The notes: generated by a model from the sequence alone, not told the origin. Counted from the first letter of the stretch, positions 11,742-37,239 are shown. The stretch is 64,000 nt of DNA from Euptelea pleiosperma (GCA_035048495.1 CM068553.1:5201259-5265258), one strand, 5' to 3'. Numbers and translations are program-made.

Positions 11742-12137
11742 CAAGGTTTAAAGGAGGCCGTTTTAACGGTTAAACGGACTGGGGGCGTTACCGTTAAAAC
11801 GGATTGAAACGGCCAGGGGCAAAAAGGGAAAAGAAAGGGAAAAATGGAATTAAATGGGTTTTAACGATTTAAACGGAAAAAATGGTGCTGAAATCAAATT
11901 TTGAAATTTGAAAATTAAAAAAAATGGATTTTAACGGAAATTAAATGGATTTTAACGGATTTAACGGCCGTTTTTTTCACACAATTTTTTAGAATTAAAC
12001 GGCTGTTTAAACGATTTTAACGGCCGTTAAAACATAAAAATGGCAGTTTTATTCAAAACCGATAAAACGTGTTTAAACAGTTTTAATGGAAATGGACTTG
12101 GATTGTTACCGTTTAAACGGCCCTTTTTAAAACCATG
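11742..12137. mobile_element. hAT-type MITE family C (CAAGGTTT), copy 1
   Basis: Ends CAAGGTTTAAAGGAGGCCGT and (read backwards) CATGGTTTTAAAAAGGGCCG; the interior is full of TTAACGG/CCGTTAAA motifs. Perfect 8-bp target duplication GACCAAAC at 11734-11741 and 12138-12145. Both outer flanks carry GGGCACCCAC, showing insertion into an older element of the 61757 type. Confidence 0.9.
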
Positions 12138-12509
12138 GACCAAACTACCCCACTTCAGTTTGGGCACCCACGCAACGCCTTCCCGTGTGCTGTCTCTCTC
12201 TTTGTCCCTCCTCTCTCACACACATTACCCGATGTTACCTATTTTGTCTTTTATAATGACGAAGTCGTTATTTTAAAATTTTGTAATTTTTTAACCAATT
12301 GCGGGAGAAGCTTCTACCAGCAACTTATAGGTGATGAATCTACCGTTCCTTAATAGATTTTGTTGCAATGGTTATGCCAAGTGGAGGCAACCTCTGGCTG
12401 ATGGTTTGATCTGCTCTACTACACAAGGCCAAATAGATCAATATGATCAAGTAAAGGAGATGATGGTTCTGGTACAATGTTTTTTGTATCTTCTACTTGT
12501 AAAGGACTA

Positions 12510-12826
12510 GTAGGTGACCCGTGCTCACAGCACTCTCCGACAAAGTATTTGCCAAAATCGGGTGTGAATGGCTTACATACACCGTCCATTTGGGTTGATA
12601 AGATCTCGGCCATCCTTTTTGAAGCCGATAAGAGGGGGGATAAACAACTTCTCTGTTTTGTTATATAGATATATGGTGGGTGGCCCGTGCCCTCGGCACT
12701 CCCCTACAAAGCATTTTCTAAAATTGGGTGCGAGTGGTTGAGATCCATAGTCCATTTAGGGGATAAGATCTCGGTCATCCGTTGTGAAGCCGATAAGAGG
12801 GGTATAAGTGGGGAGACAATTTCTCT
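12510..12826. repeat. Two diverged ~150-bp direct repeats
   Basis: Copy 1 (12510-12656) and copy 2 (12675-12826) share 'ggtgacccgtg / ggtggcccgtg', 'cggcactc', 'gataagatctcgg' and 'gaagccgataagagggg' in the same order. A third short echo lies at 12890-12925. No coding capacity or terminal structure is seen. Confidence 0.75.
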
Positions 12827-13105
12827 AATAAATTAATCCAACCGTCTAAATTTTATTTTACGTAAGGGTTGATATGGGCCCTTGGATATATGAAGCCTAT
12901 AAGAGGGGAGACAACTTCCCTGTTAATTCACTGTTTTTATAAAAAAATTTCCTTGTTGCCTTTGCACATTTTGTCTTTCCCTTCAAATTCAGGTTTAGAA
13001 TGAGATAGTTGAGGATCATGAACTATGGCAAGTTAACTCGGACGACGAGCATATCTTCAATTGACTAGGTCAAGTTATAAGTGGACCCATGTGGTTTGCA
13101 GGATG

Positions 13106-13513
13106 GAGTAAAACTTTTGTCACAACGTTCTCACATATGCTTTTGTCACAATGCAAAATACAAGCAATGTGGCACTCTAAGTGGATGCTGACCGTATGTA
13201 TGTTTGGTCAATCCTCAGTGGACCTCTAAACCAAAAATCAGACTGATGAGTGATTTCTAAGCGATTCGATTGAAGTTATATTCGTGGGTTGATTTTAACG
13301 GTAGGAATTCGAGCATTATTGAGCTTATTTGGCTTTTAAAGACCTAAAGGTTGTAAATCACTAATCAGGCTGATTTTTGGTTTATACTTATAGGTCCCAC
13401 CGAGGGACTGGCAAACATCTATATAGTTGGCATCCACTAAGAGCGTGCCACGTGACTTGTATTTTGCATTGTGACAGAAGCATCTTTGAGAACGCTGTGA
13501 CAGAAGTTTTACT
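13106..13513. mobile_element. MITE superfamily A, 'GAGTAAAAC' type, copy 1
   Basis: Starts GAGTAAAACTTTTGTCACAA and ends with the inverse (TGTGACAGAAGTTTTACT). The arms include CAATGTGGCA / GTGCCACGTG and the core CCAAAAATCAGACTGATGAG with its inverted partner CACTAATCAGGCTGATTTTT. Confidence 0.85.
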
Positions 13514-14333
13514 AAGAAGGATCCATACACACGCGTACATGAAAACTGCCCACACACCCACACACAACCCAATACGCGCAAGCACTCGCTCACCATTAGT
13601 GTGGATACAAAAGAACTTTGATATCAAGAAAAAGATCCAGACTTTTACATCCAAACTCTATTAATATTTCTTAATAATTTAAGGAGGGTTTTATACTGTG
13701 TACCACTTACATTATCCTACATGGAACCTCCTAGCCCCAATATATACTAGTAGCCACACAATCTCGTGATCTACAATCTACTGGATGGGGAGATCTTAGC
13801 CATCAAAAATAGAACTAACATTTAAATGGTCAAACATCTGATGGTTATATATCAGATCAGTCAAGGGCCAAGAAGCAGCAAATCAATGAAACGGTCTTGA
13901 TTGTTTGGCTAGTGGCTCATGTGTTAAAGTACGCAGGATGATGGGGTCCATTGTGCGTCCATCATGTGTTTTTTGTTTTCCAAATTAAATGATTACAAAG
14001 ACCACGTGCCGAGATCTGCTGCCCTGTCATCTCCTTCGATGACAGGTCCCGGTCATCAAAGTTTTATCCTCACTTTACCATTCCTCCCTTCCTCCAATCC
14101 TTCTTTTAATCAAACAAACTTTGGAATCATCTTCCGAGGACCACGCTAAGATATATTTAATGATTAAATGAAGCTTTTATAACTTAAAACTAAAAGTCTT
14201 TAGTTGTCTATTGGGCCTAGCTTAGAACCCTAGGGTTATTATTAGAGATTAACACGAATCTTTGGTCTGCTTACTGCTCAAGGGAAAAACAAAAAACGGA
14301 ATCTCTCGTCATTTACTATGACCGAGTAAAACT
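13514..14333. other. Intergenic stretch with no recognised feature
   Basis: No coding, RNA or repeat structure that I can support; short antisense and sense open frames here look random. Confidence 0.5.
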
Positions 14334-14704
14334 TCTGTCACAACACCCACAATACGAGCCACGTGGCACGCTATTGGAGGGATCTGTCCGTATGGATGTT
14401 TGGACAGTCCCTCCATGGACTGCAAACCAAAAATCAGCCTGATCAGTGATTTCTAAGGGTTGGATTGAAGTTATTTTTATGGGTTGATTTTAACCGTAGG
14501 AATTTGAGCATTATTGTGCGTTATCTGGGTTGCAAAGATCCAAAGGCTCTAAATCACTAATCAGGCTGATTTTTGGTTTGCAGGTCCACCGAGGGACTGG
14601 CCAAACATCCATACGGTCGGAGCCCACTAATAGTGTGCCACGTGGCTAGTATTGTGGATTGTGTCCGACTTCGGTCACAACCCGGTGTGATAGAAGTTTT
14701 ACTC
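14334..14704. mobile_element. MITE superfamily A, 'GAGTAAAAC' type, best copy
   Basis: Cleanest member: begins GAGTAAAACTTCTGTCACAA and ends GATAGAAGTTTTACTC, with CGAGCCACGTGGCACGCTAT against AGTGTGCCACGTGGCTAGTA, CCGTATGGATGTTTGG against CCAAACATCCATACGG, and the core palindrome. The whole element is nearly self-complementary over 371 bp, with a loop near 'ttgattttaaccgtagg'. Confidence 0.88.
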
Positions 14705-15663
14705 TGCCCTAAACCCCCAAAGTCACGCGCGTGATCCAAACTCTCGGCACGTGCTACACGTGTCACTCCCACAGCCGTTCGATTACTTCCCTCGCCTATG
14801 AGCCCCATCCGTGTTAACATAAACACAAGCACGCACGGCCGCACACGCGTGAAACCCTAGAATTCGCACTACCACGATTCACACCTCAGATCGCCGGCAC
14901 GTCGCCGGGGTGCCGCCGGAAACCCTAAATCCGACCCTACGAGTCTCCCAGTTTGACCTCCCTCGGCCGGAGCTCCTGACGGATCTGGTTTTCGGATCTC
15001 CGTGGAAAATCTCGTTTTCCGAGGTTAATCGGCGAGAAAATTCTGAGCCTTGCCGGAGAAGAACTAGGGATCTCCATACGCACCGGAAAATCTGTTTATT
15101 TGGTCGGAAAAGGGAGATCTGATTCACTGAAAGCTGGGTTTTTGGTCTGGTATTAAAAGCTCGATGGTGAGAGGAGATTTTGAGGTCTTCAAGGAGTTCT
15201 GATTCGACAAGAAACTCTAATGCCTAGAGAGAACGACGTGTTATAGGTTTTCGCAGGACCAGATTTATAAAAGCGAAGATGTTATCGAAGAATGACGCGA
15301 GAAATCAAGAGTTGGTGTGCGAATCCTCAAGCTAACATCAAGGTAACCAAAAAAGCTCGAATTCTTTGGAATCGAAAAGCTTTAATTTTTTTTTTCCTTA
15401 GCTGCTTTTATCAAATAAATATCTGATTCATTTGGAGATCGAAATGTCGCCGAAAAAGCTCGATTCAGAGCTTCAACGGCGATAAACTCACCAGCAAAGC
15501 TCCTTCATTTCTCACCCAATTCCAATATATTCCCAAATTTCAGTGCTGCAGTCCTTGAAGAGCCTCCAAATTCCGCCAAAAACGTTCAAATCTGATTACC
15601 AATGGCAGCCTTCACAGAAATTCAAATTACAGCAACAAACTAGGGTTAAGAGTTTTAGGATCG
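14705..15663 (+). promoter_or_regulatory. Probable promoter/5' leader of the BAM gene with a possible UTR intron
   Basis: AAACCCTAG-like boxes occur near 14851 and 14917. A plausible 5'UTR intron runs from GT at 15343 (context ATCAAG|GTAACC) to AG at 15543 (context AAATTTCAG|TGCTG). No TATA box or start site could be fixed; short upstream ORFs are present but none matches a family. Confidence 0.4.
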
Positions 15664-28333
<12,670 letters not shown>

Positions 28334-29159
28334 TTGAAGATAGAAGATGGTTATACTTAGCTCAGTGAACAATCTTTGTTGTCCCCCACAAAGGCTGTGC
28401 TTTCTTCCCTGCATGTGTAAGAGAAAAAAAATATTCAATATAGACTTGGGACACTTCCCCCCTGTAAATGAAATCCCACAAGAAAAATACGCATTTCCAT
28501 ATCCCAAAGTTTTGCATGGTTCCCTTTTCTATGATCAAAGAAACCAACCAATGTGTAATTGTTTACAAATTCTGAATTTGGTCAAATATATAAGCATCCA
28601 CACTGACAGTTGAGAGGGTTCTGTCTGCTGACAAATGATCCAATCCCCCCTGCTTGGCAACAAATTGATCCAATCGGAAGTTTATTTGGAAATGACAAAC
28701 CCTGATTCACTTCTTGATTCTGCCAGAGTTATCAGTCAACCTGCTTGTCTAATGACCCATTCAGCGGGGGTGCGTAGGCATCCTGGATGCCCAATGGAGT
28801 GCTGCCTTAAACTCGGTTTGTTCTACGGTGAGTCTCTTGATGTACCATTCTCTGGAATACTCAATAATTTCATCCTTCTTAAACATTATTACATTTCAAC
28901 AGGAAAACATGAAAAGGATCCTCAAACTTGGACCATATCAGAGTTTGTACCACGAAACTAAAATCTGGATGAGGGTCTTAAACCTGGATGAGGCTTTTAA
29001 TGGCAGAAGTCTGTAGCCTGGGTTGTCTCCAAACTTTGTTTCCTATTAGGGTGGGAGAATTTCTGCCTCATGGAAAGCTGATCTAGCCTATCCAGACCAT
29101 CCATCTGATGGGGAATCGTATCTTTTTTATTTTTTGAATCTTCTCTTTCAATGCAAAGG
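28334..29159. other. BAM 3' flank, no gene seen
   Basis: Contains the probable BAM 3' UTR. Nothing coding recognised beyond the TAA at 28331-28333. Confidence 0.5.
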
Positions 29160-29360
29160 GCCAAGACGCTACAAACCAAAAAATCAGCCTGATTGATGAT
29201 TTCTAGCTGTTGGATTTGAGGGTTTTTTGTCATGGGCATCCATTGGCCTGATTATGAAGCCCGTAACGGAAAAAACTAAAATCCAACAGGTAATCATCAA
29301 TCACGCTGATTTTTGGTGTGTAGCTATACCAAGGGATGGGCCAAACATTCGCGAGTCTGT
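29160..29360. mobile_element. MITE superfamily A, short copy
   Basis: Core CCAAAAAATCAGCCTGATTG with inverted partner CATCAATCACGCTGATTTTT, flanked by 'gctacaaa' and 'tagctataccaagggatggg'. The outer arms are decayed. Confidence 0.7.
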
Positions 29361-29869
29361 GTTCCTAAAATAGTGAGCGGTACCAGATTTGGGGTGGGGA
29401 ACGATCGCATCATGTTGAACAACATCAAGATAATGATCGACCACTGTCCTTTTAACATGGGGTAAAGCATATAGATTTTGATTGCACGATGAACCATACT
29501 ATCATTGCTCTTCCCGGAAGTACTTGAATGCATCAGCTCAAATTTCCAATGCCCATGGAAGTGCTCATTAAAAACATGACAAGAAAGCCACATTTTTCAC
29601 TCTCCAAACAATTAAAATAGGAATATGCTCCCAACTTCTGCACACTAGCGTTCACATCACACACAAAAGAAACCATGTAAATCGCACGAAAAAAAAGGGA
29701 CTAAAATCAGCATTCTTTGATCCCTCTAAGCCTTAATTTCCTCACCGGATGAAATTCAATATAGTTCTCTTGAAACTCAGTAAATTCTTCATAAGAAACC
29801 ACGATGGGTGAGCAAAATTTAAAAAATCACCCCACTAATTTATCGGCCCATCAATGGTGAAATAGCCTT

Positions 29870-30130
29870 GGATGGTATTGGCAGGCCCTACTGACATGGC
29901 TTGAATGGTATCAGCAGGCCCTACTGACACGACCAGTCAATGTCGGTAGGTCCTACCTGACAAAAATATTTATTTTTGAAAAAAAAACCTGCTATATAGT
30001 CGGCCCAACACTGCTGACATGGCCTGAATGGTGTCGCAAGCCCTATAGACATATCCCGAGGTATGTCAGCAGTTCTAAACTGATACAGCGTTACTCATGT
30101 CGCCAATGAAATACCGACATGGCCTCAATG
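29870..30130. repeat. Degenerate tandem repeat 'CTGACATGGC..GAATGGT'
   Basis: Repeated blocks of about 33 bases: 'ggcaggccctactgacatgg', 'cagcaggccctactgacacg', 'gctgacatggcctgaatgg', 'ccgacatggcctcaatg'. No open frame follows the period. Confidence 0.65.
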
Positions 30131-30635
30131 AAATATAAAATCTGTCTCTGATACATTCCCATTTTTTTGTTTTTGTTTTAACCTTGTGTCCCAAATTATT
30201 TTCTAGAGTCCCCTATATGAAAAATCAAATTCTTTGGCTGGCAACCATCTACTCTGTAGGCCTTTTTGGACTGTTCATAAGTTTCCTTTTCCTTTTGATT
30301 GTCTAAATGAGTTCTATAAATCATGGTGGGGCAACATCAATTTTAGCTGCCCCCCCCCTTAATGCTATAGTAGTGGCAACTGCGAATACAAAATTCAAAT
30401 TTTCTCCATACTTAAAATTCCATGGATGTTAATAATTTCTCTATTCATCAATGCATGTGATGGAGTAAATGCCTCGATAAGGCTGCAGTCTTATATGGTT
30501 ACGATGTTGACGGAAATCGGACCCGCAACCCTTGGATGGTCTCCACTGTGATAGAAGTTGAAGAAGTGAAGATGGTACTCAAGCTCCTCATCCCCATTTG
30601 GTCCATCTGCATTTTCTTTTTGACGTATACTCTTA

Positions 30636-31058
30636 AGCGTTTGGTAAATTAAGTTATCAGATCTAAAAGCTTAAAGTGCTTAAGATCTGATAGCGGTTAA
30701 TGACTTATGACTGAATTGGATCATTTGCTAAAGGTCTTAAGTCTTAAAATTAAGTCAAGGGCATTGTGGGTATTTTGAAATGTTTATTAGGATACTTTCG
30801 TAAGTTTTTAAAAGAAAAAGCTTTAGAAAAAAAAGGTATTATGGGTATTTAATAGAGAATATTATAATCTCTTTTGGAGATGCTTTTCGCCGAAACCACT
30901 TACCGCATTAAGTCACCCCATTTCACTCTTGCTTAAGTCTTAATTTCAGTGTTTTCAGTATTAAGTGCTGAAATTAATTGTTTACCAAATGCCACTTAAT
31001 CACTAAAATCACCACATTCAAACTTAAGGTCTGAAAAAAAGTTTTACCAAATGCCACC
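30636..31058. mobile_element. PIF/Harbinger-like MITE with TTA duplication
   Basis: Left AGCGTTTGGTAAATTAAG and right (inverted) GGTGGCATTTGGTAAAACTT, flanked by TTA on both sides (30633-30635, 31059-31061). Inner copies of the end motif occur near 31000, suggesting a partial internal repeat. Confidence 0.7.
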
Positions 31059-31194
31059 TTAGTCGAACAAGTCACATTCATAAATCGAAACATCGTCTCT
31101 TCGCAAGGCCATCTCGATGCAAGATGAGGTCTAAGGCGAAAACTCCATACGAGGCCATTTTATATTTCAAGATAATCAAAAGTTAAGGAAAAAA

Positions 31195-31515
31195 TTTAGA
31201 TGGAGAGGACCCTCATTGCAGTCCATGCGGAGGACCCTTGTGACCCTACATAGATCACTTTTTGGGCCTAATGACTATGTGGATGTTCAGCGCCCACCTA
31301 TTGGTGGAATAAACACACTAAAAAGAGTTTGATTGATAATTTCTAGCCGTTGGATTTACTACTCAAAAAACATGCTTGAATCCAATGGCTAAAATCAATC
31401 TTAAAAAGTACTAAAATCTATGGCTACTCTATTAAGTAGAGATATTAATTTTTGGTTTGTATATCCAACAAGGGGTGGGCTAAACATTCATGTGGTCAGT
31501 GGGCTGGGGCCTTCA
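31195..31515. mobile_element. MITE superfamily A, reversed 'CAGGGC' type copy
   Basis: Holds the block order of 6287-6660 in reverse: 'gcagtccatgcggagga', 'ctacatagatcactttttggg', TTGATTGATAATTTCTAGCC, 'ccaatggctaaaatcaat', 'gatattaatttttggtttg'. Confidence 0.7.
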
Positions 31516-31547
31516 AAAAGGTGAATGGGAAATGAAGTAAAATACAT

Positions 31548-31672
31548 GGGTGCCTATGCAAATGTGGGTGCCCAGACGTGAGACGTGAGTCCTAAAATGG
31601 AAGTGGGTGCCGAGTTTAAATGTGGGTGCCGGAGTTTAAATGCGGGTGCCGAGTTTAAAGAGGTGGGTGCCC
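31548..31672. repeat. Short tandem repeats of 'GTGGGTGCCGAGTTTAAA'
   Basis: Five to six variants of a ~20-base unit (gtgggtgcc + gagtttaaa) immediately upstream of the eL36 promoter. The unit resembles the end of the 61757-61855 element. Confidence 0.7.
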
Positions 31673-31767
31673 GTTGAGCTACCAGTCTTTATTTTCATGG
31701 GACAAAATTACCCTCCACCTTTAGAAACTTTTCCTCAAAAGCTCTACTTTCTGTCTCGTTACTCTTG

Positions 31768-31938
31768 TATAAATAAATAACATACTGGAAACCCTAGTTT
31801 TCGTTTGCAGAAGGTGAATCATACTCTCAAAAACCCTAAAGATGTATAATTTATTTTTTATTCACGAAAATGACTTAGTTCTTCGTTTTGCAGATTCATT
31901 TGACGTCTGAAAGGATCCACTTCGGATCGAATCGGAAG
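31768..31938 (+). promoter_or_regulatory. eL36 core promoter and 5'UTR exon
   Basis: TATA box TATAAATA at 31768-31775, followed by telo-boxes AAACCCTAG (31789-31797) and AAACCCTAA (about 31831), as is typical of plant ribosomal protein genes. The leader exon ends at 31938 (CGGAAG|GTACGC) and joins 33042, nine bases before the ATG. The exact start site is not fixed. Confidence 0.7.
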
Positions 31939-33050
31939 GTACGCATTTTGCTTCCCCCGATCAAATCTGTTTCCGATTTCAACAGTGTTGTTGATGTTGA
32001 AATGTACATGTTTTTAGTTTGTCTGCTATGATTTTAAGGCGAAGTTTCTTCTTCTGTGAGTGATTGATCGTATTCTTCTGTAAGGTTATCTGAGATGTAG
32101 TGGATTTGATTTTCTAGTAAATTTCGATTGAGTAATTCTTTGCTCCTTGTAGGATTTTAATTATGTTTTTAAGTTCAGACCTCTCTCTCTCTCTCAGATA
32201 AATTGGGGGATTTTTATGATTTTATACTCAGATGTGTTGATAGTAACGGTAATTTTTCATCTCCGAGGGTAAAAATGAAAAAAAAAAAGAAAAAAGAGTA
32301 GAAGCAGAATGTGTTTGGCATTTTTAGTTTATTGTAGTCTCTAATTAAGGTAGCTGACAAGGAAGAACTAGAATACACTCTTAATCATTGTTAAAATATG
32401 GGTTCTTAGGTGGATATTTATGTTACTCTTTTTTTTTGTAAGTAATATTTATGTTGCTCTCTTCTAATGTTTGGCGATTTATTCCAGTTTATAGCTTAAA
32501 AAGGGGTTGGATTTTCAGTTTATTTCTTCTTAGAACCACCCCATCACCTGTGTCAAAGGAATTAAACAATTTTTATTTGTTTTTAGCTCGTCTCTTTCTG
32601 TTGTGTCTTTTCACTCTTCTACAACGACCCTCCATTTGGGTCGAACCTAGTAATTTTGTCTGTTTTCTGTCCAAACTTCCAGACACTGGATATTTTGCGG
32701 AAAAAATTACTTCTTCTTCATTGCCATGTTTTATATGTCATCTGTTTTTTTCCATGACATGAGTATTGTGTTTAGCTAATTTTTGGGAGATCTATAATTT
32801 CATACCAACTATATACAAGCTTTTTGGCTGGTTATTTGCGATTGGCCTCGTTTTGATTCTGTAATACATACATTATATCAGTATTTCCACATCAGTCATG
32901 TTATTGTGGCTTGAGTGGAATGTCATAATAGACTAATCAAGGGAAATATTAATTGTTTGAGGTGCTCTTTCTTTGCTATGGACATATTTATTGTTTAAGT
33001 CAGTCTTTGTAGACCGACTTATGTTGCATTGGAAATTGCAGGGGTAGGCA

Positions 33051-36000
33051 ATGGCTCCATTGCAGCCAAAGACTGGCCTCTTTGTGGGATTGAACAAAGG
33101 CCACATTGTAACCAAAAAAGAATTGGCTCCACGCCCGTCTGCTAGAAAAGGAGTAAGCTGTTTATGTAACATCCATATTCTCATTAGTGCCTTTATTACT
33201 TACCTTTCCACTTTCATAAGTTCTCTTGTTCCTGTTTTATAAATTGCATAAAACCTAGGTTGCCTGCGTAATGCTATCAACTAACAACTTTAGTTAAAGC
33301 TTCGTCTGGTCAGGACCCGCCTGAAACATGATTCAGACAGGACTAGCAAAAATTCACTGTGTGTGTGGTGTGGCTAGAAATTCGGCAAACGACAAAAATT
33401 CGAGTATAATTTGGGTTTACTACTAAAAAGTGCGGTCAACAATTTAGTCAAGCGTACGCGAGCGGCAAAGATATGGTAGGAAAATATTCGTGTTTCATAT
33501 GGTTTTGCTTAAAAAATTTAGCCTAACAAATTCGGCTATTTTAAGAATGCTATGGGGACTATTTAAATCCACAACAGATAATATGGGCAGTTACATTAAT
33601 ATGGGTGCATTAATGTGTATTTTGGAGATGAGGGCAGCTTTATTTAGAATCTGGAATCTACTAACAAAAGAAACCCACTATCACACATCAAGTTTATTTC
33701 CAAAATGGTGCAAGATAAAGAAAGAGTTCCTCCACTGTTTTCTCTATTCTCGTCTTCCCTAAAACATTCCCTTCTCTGTCTAAAACGCTAAATCTTCTCA
33801 ATAACCTGTCTCTATTTCTTCACTTCGTCTTCTAATAACATAGATCTTGCACGATGTTGTACACTTTTCTCCGCATATTTATCTCAGATGCCATGGTCCT
33901 TGTTTTTCTTCTTCATCGAGAATTTATGAAATTCTAAGACCCTAGATATATCTAGAATCAAGTACATCAATTCCATGACTTTTTTTTGACAAGTGAAATT
34001 TTACTTGGAAAAAGAGGACAAGGTGGCCTCCTAAGAGCAAAACAACAAATGACCGGAAAAAAAAAAACTTAACTTGCGGACCTTCTCAATGCATCATAGA
34101 CTCCCACCCATATTTATCTCAGAAGCCATGGTCCTTGTTTTTCTTCTTCATCGAGAATTTATGAAATTCTAGAACCCTAGATATATCTAGAATACATCAA
34201 TTCCATGACTTTTTTTTGACAAGTGAAATTTTACTTGGAAAAAGAGGACAAGGTGGCCTCCTAAGAGCAAAACAAGAAATGACCGAAAAAAACAAAACAT
34301 AGCATGCGGACCTTCTCAATGCATCATAGACTCCCACCTAAATACAAATTCCTAAAAAAAATCTTCCGCATTCTGAAAATCTCCTAGACCAATGAAACAT
34401 TCTGGCTTTGTTAGATAAGATAATATGCTACACATCTTTCTCTTTGTCTTCAAATGTTGTGCGATTCCCCTCCCTCCATAGTCCCCAAACAATAGTAAAC
34501 GGGACTGGAGAATGCTCCAAAGCATTTTACCATAAGGAGAGAAAGCAAAAACAATCCAACTGCAGGAAGAATCATTTACTGACTCTCCGCTCTCCTTGTA
34601 CATGATGCAATTACAGAAATCTACAATGCACCTAGCCTTTCATCTCAAGTTATCAACAATCAAGATCCTATCCAAAGCCGCCTACCATACAAAAAAAGCA
34701 ACCGTGGAGGGAACCTTATAACCCCAAACAATAAAATCCTAGAAAGAGGAAGTCACAGAAGGCTTGAGGGCAATTTAGAAGGACCTTACCGAGAACGCAC
34801 CCTTCCTGTTGCAAGACCTTGAACGAGCATATCATTGGCCTCTCTATTAACCTCCCCTTCCAATGATTAAGAAATCTCCTGAACCCAAAATCCTGTGAAG
34901 TACATCTGCCTCCCCATGAAAAATGTCACGGATTAGTGAATTCTTCTTATCTGAGATGCTAAAAAGCAATGAAAATTCTGTCTATAGGGGGATGTCACCA
35001 CACCAGTGGTCTTATTAAAATCTCACCTATATACCTTGCCTACCCTAAACCTAACATACTTTGAAAAACCCAGTATGACATTGAGAATTCCCTCCAAACG
35101 TTGCACCCATAAGAGATTCTAGCTCCAACGCCATCCCAACATTTTAATTGGCGTATTAAACACGTAGTATATGGTAAATCGCAAACTAGGGTCATCTATG
35201 TTGCATGAATTCTTTTAAAGCGAAATACCTGTGTCAGACGTGTGTTGAATTTTGTCACTCCACAGGTCTGGTGCAACACTTTTGTTTTGTGTTTTTTTTG
35301 TTTTATCCTTGCAAGGTATTAAATAACGTTTCTAAAGGTTATGAGTTTTATATTTTCCGGTAAAGTTTTTCGTATAAAAAATATAACATCAATGTATTCT
35401 TTTGCTATAAGTATGTGATATGAACATAAGTTGTCCCATCACTTATTCCGTTATTATAATTATAGTTATATTAAAAAACAAGTACTTTATTTTACACTAG
35501 TTCAGTATGCTGCTGAGTTCATGAATCCTATTTTCAGGGTTCGTTAAATCTGACACTCCTTTATCTGTCACACTTGACACCCGTACCTGTATCAATGCAA
35601 CATAGCCTGTTACATGGCACCTTTGACTACACTGCAACTAACTTATCAGCATTGAATTCCTCTGTTTTGATCCTCTTCCATTATTCTTCGATGTATGCTG
35701 GAGTGGAGAACGTCAGAACAAGATATCAATTGCTCTTTTCCTGGTGTTGCTGCTTTTTTGTTCTTCCTGTCTGTATCTGCTTTCATCTTCTCTACTTAGT
35801 CCAATTTGTTAATTGGGTTGTTCAAATGCCTAAATTTAATGGATATTCCTTTTAACCTAATTCAGTGGATATGTTTTTTTATATATTCTTCCCTTGCCAT
35901 TGGCATGCTAATGGAACTAGGATGTCAACGTGTTTGATTTAATTTTTACTAATTACAAAATGATTTATTAAGTTAATATCAGTTCTTCAACTCCATACCT

Positions 36001-36478
36001 CGAATTCTAATGTTAGTGTGTTTTGCCCATTCAGAAAACCAGTAAAAGAGTCCACTTTGTGAAGAACCTCATTAGGGAAGTTGCTGGTTACGCACCTTAT
36101 GAGAAGAGGATCACTGAACTTCTTAAGGTTGGGAAGGACAAGCGGGCATTGAAAGTGGCAAAGAGAAAGCTGGGCACGCACAAGAGGGCAAAGAAGAAGC
36201 GTGAGGAGATGTCCAATGTTCTCCGCAAGATGAGGTGATTAATGCACAGCATTTATCAATCTAATCTCTGTCTAGACATAAAAAAATATTCAATTTGAAC
36301 ATCTTTCTCTTAATCTACTGAATGTTAAGATGGGGTCTCCCCTAGACAATGTCGTAGTAAAAAACATGTTTATCGAGAGAATTACTTTTGGGTTTTCATC
36401 TGCATTTTTTAGGTCTTATCAATTGATGCGAGGACTTTTTTACGCAGGTCTGCGGGAGTCGGAGAGAAGAAGAAGTGA
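33051..36478 (+). CDS. RPL36: 60S ribosomal protein eL36, three coding exons, 110 aa
   Basis: Join 33051-33152, 36035-36234, 36448-36478 (GT-AG, phases 0 and 2), 333 nt. The protein begins [20 protein letters not shown], contains [20 protein letters not shown] and [20 protein letters not shown], and ends [13 protein letters not shown]. Length and sequence match plant eL36, a large-subunit ribosomal protein acting in the cytosolic ribosome. Reading straight through the second exon meets a TGA at 36236 and gives a protein missing the lysine-rich tail. The 31-nt third exon restores it, so the three-exon model is preferred. Intron 1 (2.9 kb) holds a 235-bp tandem duplication and an L1 fragment. 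Confidence 0.95.
33874..34338. repeat. Near-identical ~235-bp tandem duplication in eL36 intron
   Basis: Copy 1 (33874-34108) and copy 2 (34109-34338) are head-to-tail without spacer, both starting CATATTTATCTCAG and ending ATAGACTCCCACC. Differences are a handful of substitutions and short indels. Confidence 0.92.
34340..35130 (-). mobile_element. L1-type LINE fragment (zf-RVT region), decayed
   Basis: Minus-strand frames give [25 protein letters not shown] and related pieces typical of the zinc-binding tail of plant L1 reverse transcriptases. Stops and shifts are frequent. It lies in eL36 intron 1. Confidence 0.55.
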
Positions 36479-37239
36479 GACACACATTAGTTGCTGCTGG
36501 AACCCTTTTAGTAAACTTTATTTCTTCGTGGTCTTTTTGGATTGGAAATTGAAATTTTATTCATCGAACTTGTTTCTGTTAGTCTACAATTAGAAACCAA
36601 CAAATCCATCATGGATTTTCCATTATTTTTTTTTTGTTGTAGAAAGTGACTAGCCAAACATCTTTAGTAATCACATTAATATACTTTGTGTTTGTTCCTT
36701 TGTTGGTAAAAAGCATTCTAAAGAGGATATAAAGTAACGAGGATAAAAAGCATTATAACGGCAGTTAGTTTCGTCGTCCGTTCTTAAACCATTGTTTTGA
36801 GGATCTTTTAGAAAAAGTCTGAATACACTTTCCATATATGAATGTAGACAAATGTAAAGCTCCAAAACATCTCCCAGAGTTCATCCAATGAACTAGGAGC
36901 AACACTTGAATTCTTTAAATAGCTATAATAGTTGAACTATTCATAGTGGTAGATTTGAATTCTCCGTTTTAATCCAAAAAATGATTCCAAATGTCCAAAT
37001 GTCAAGCCATTGACCTTCTCGGGGATCCCTATACTAAGCCAAAAACTTTCCAAAGATTTTTTAGTTCTTGGGGTAATTCTCCCAGTGATGTAAATGGTTA
37101 CTTGGAAGGTGCATGCTAAATTCAACTATAAGGAGTATTTTTGATAGACTCGTTTGTCATATATTTATGAACAAAGAATCTTAATCATTGTTTGATACTA
37201 TGTATTTGAATTTTGTTGTTTGGGTAATCAAGAAATATG

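Noticed and set aside
29870..30130. CRISPR-like array
   Set aside because: Units are degenerate and contiguous without unique spacers, in a plant nuclear context.
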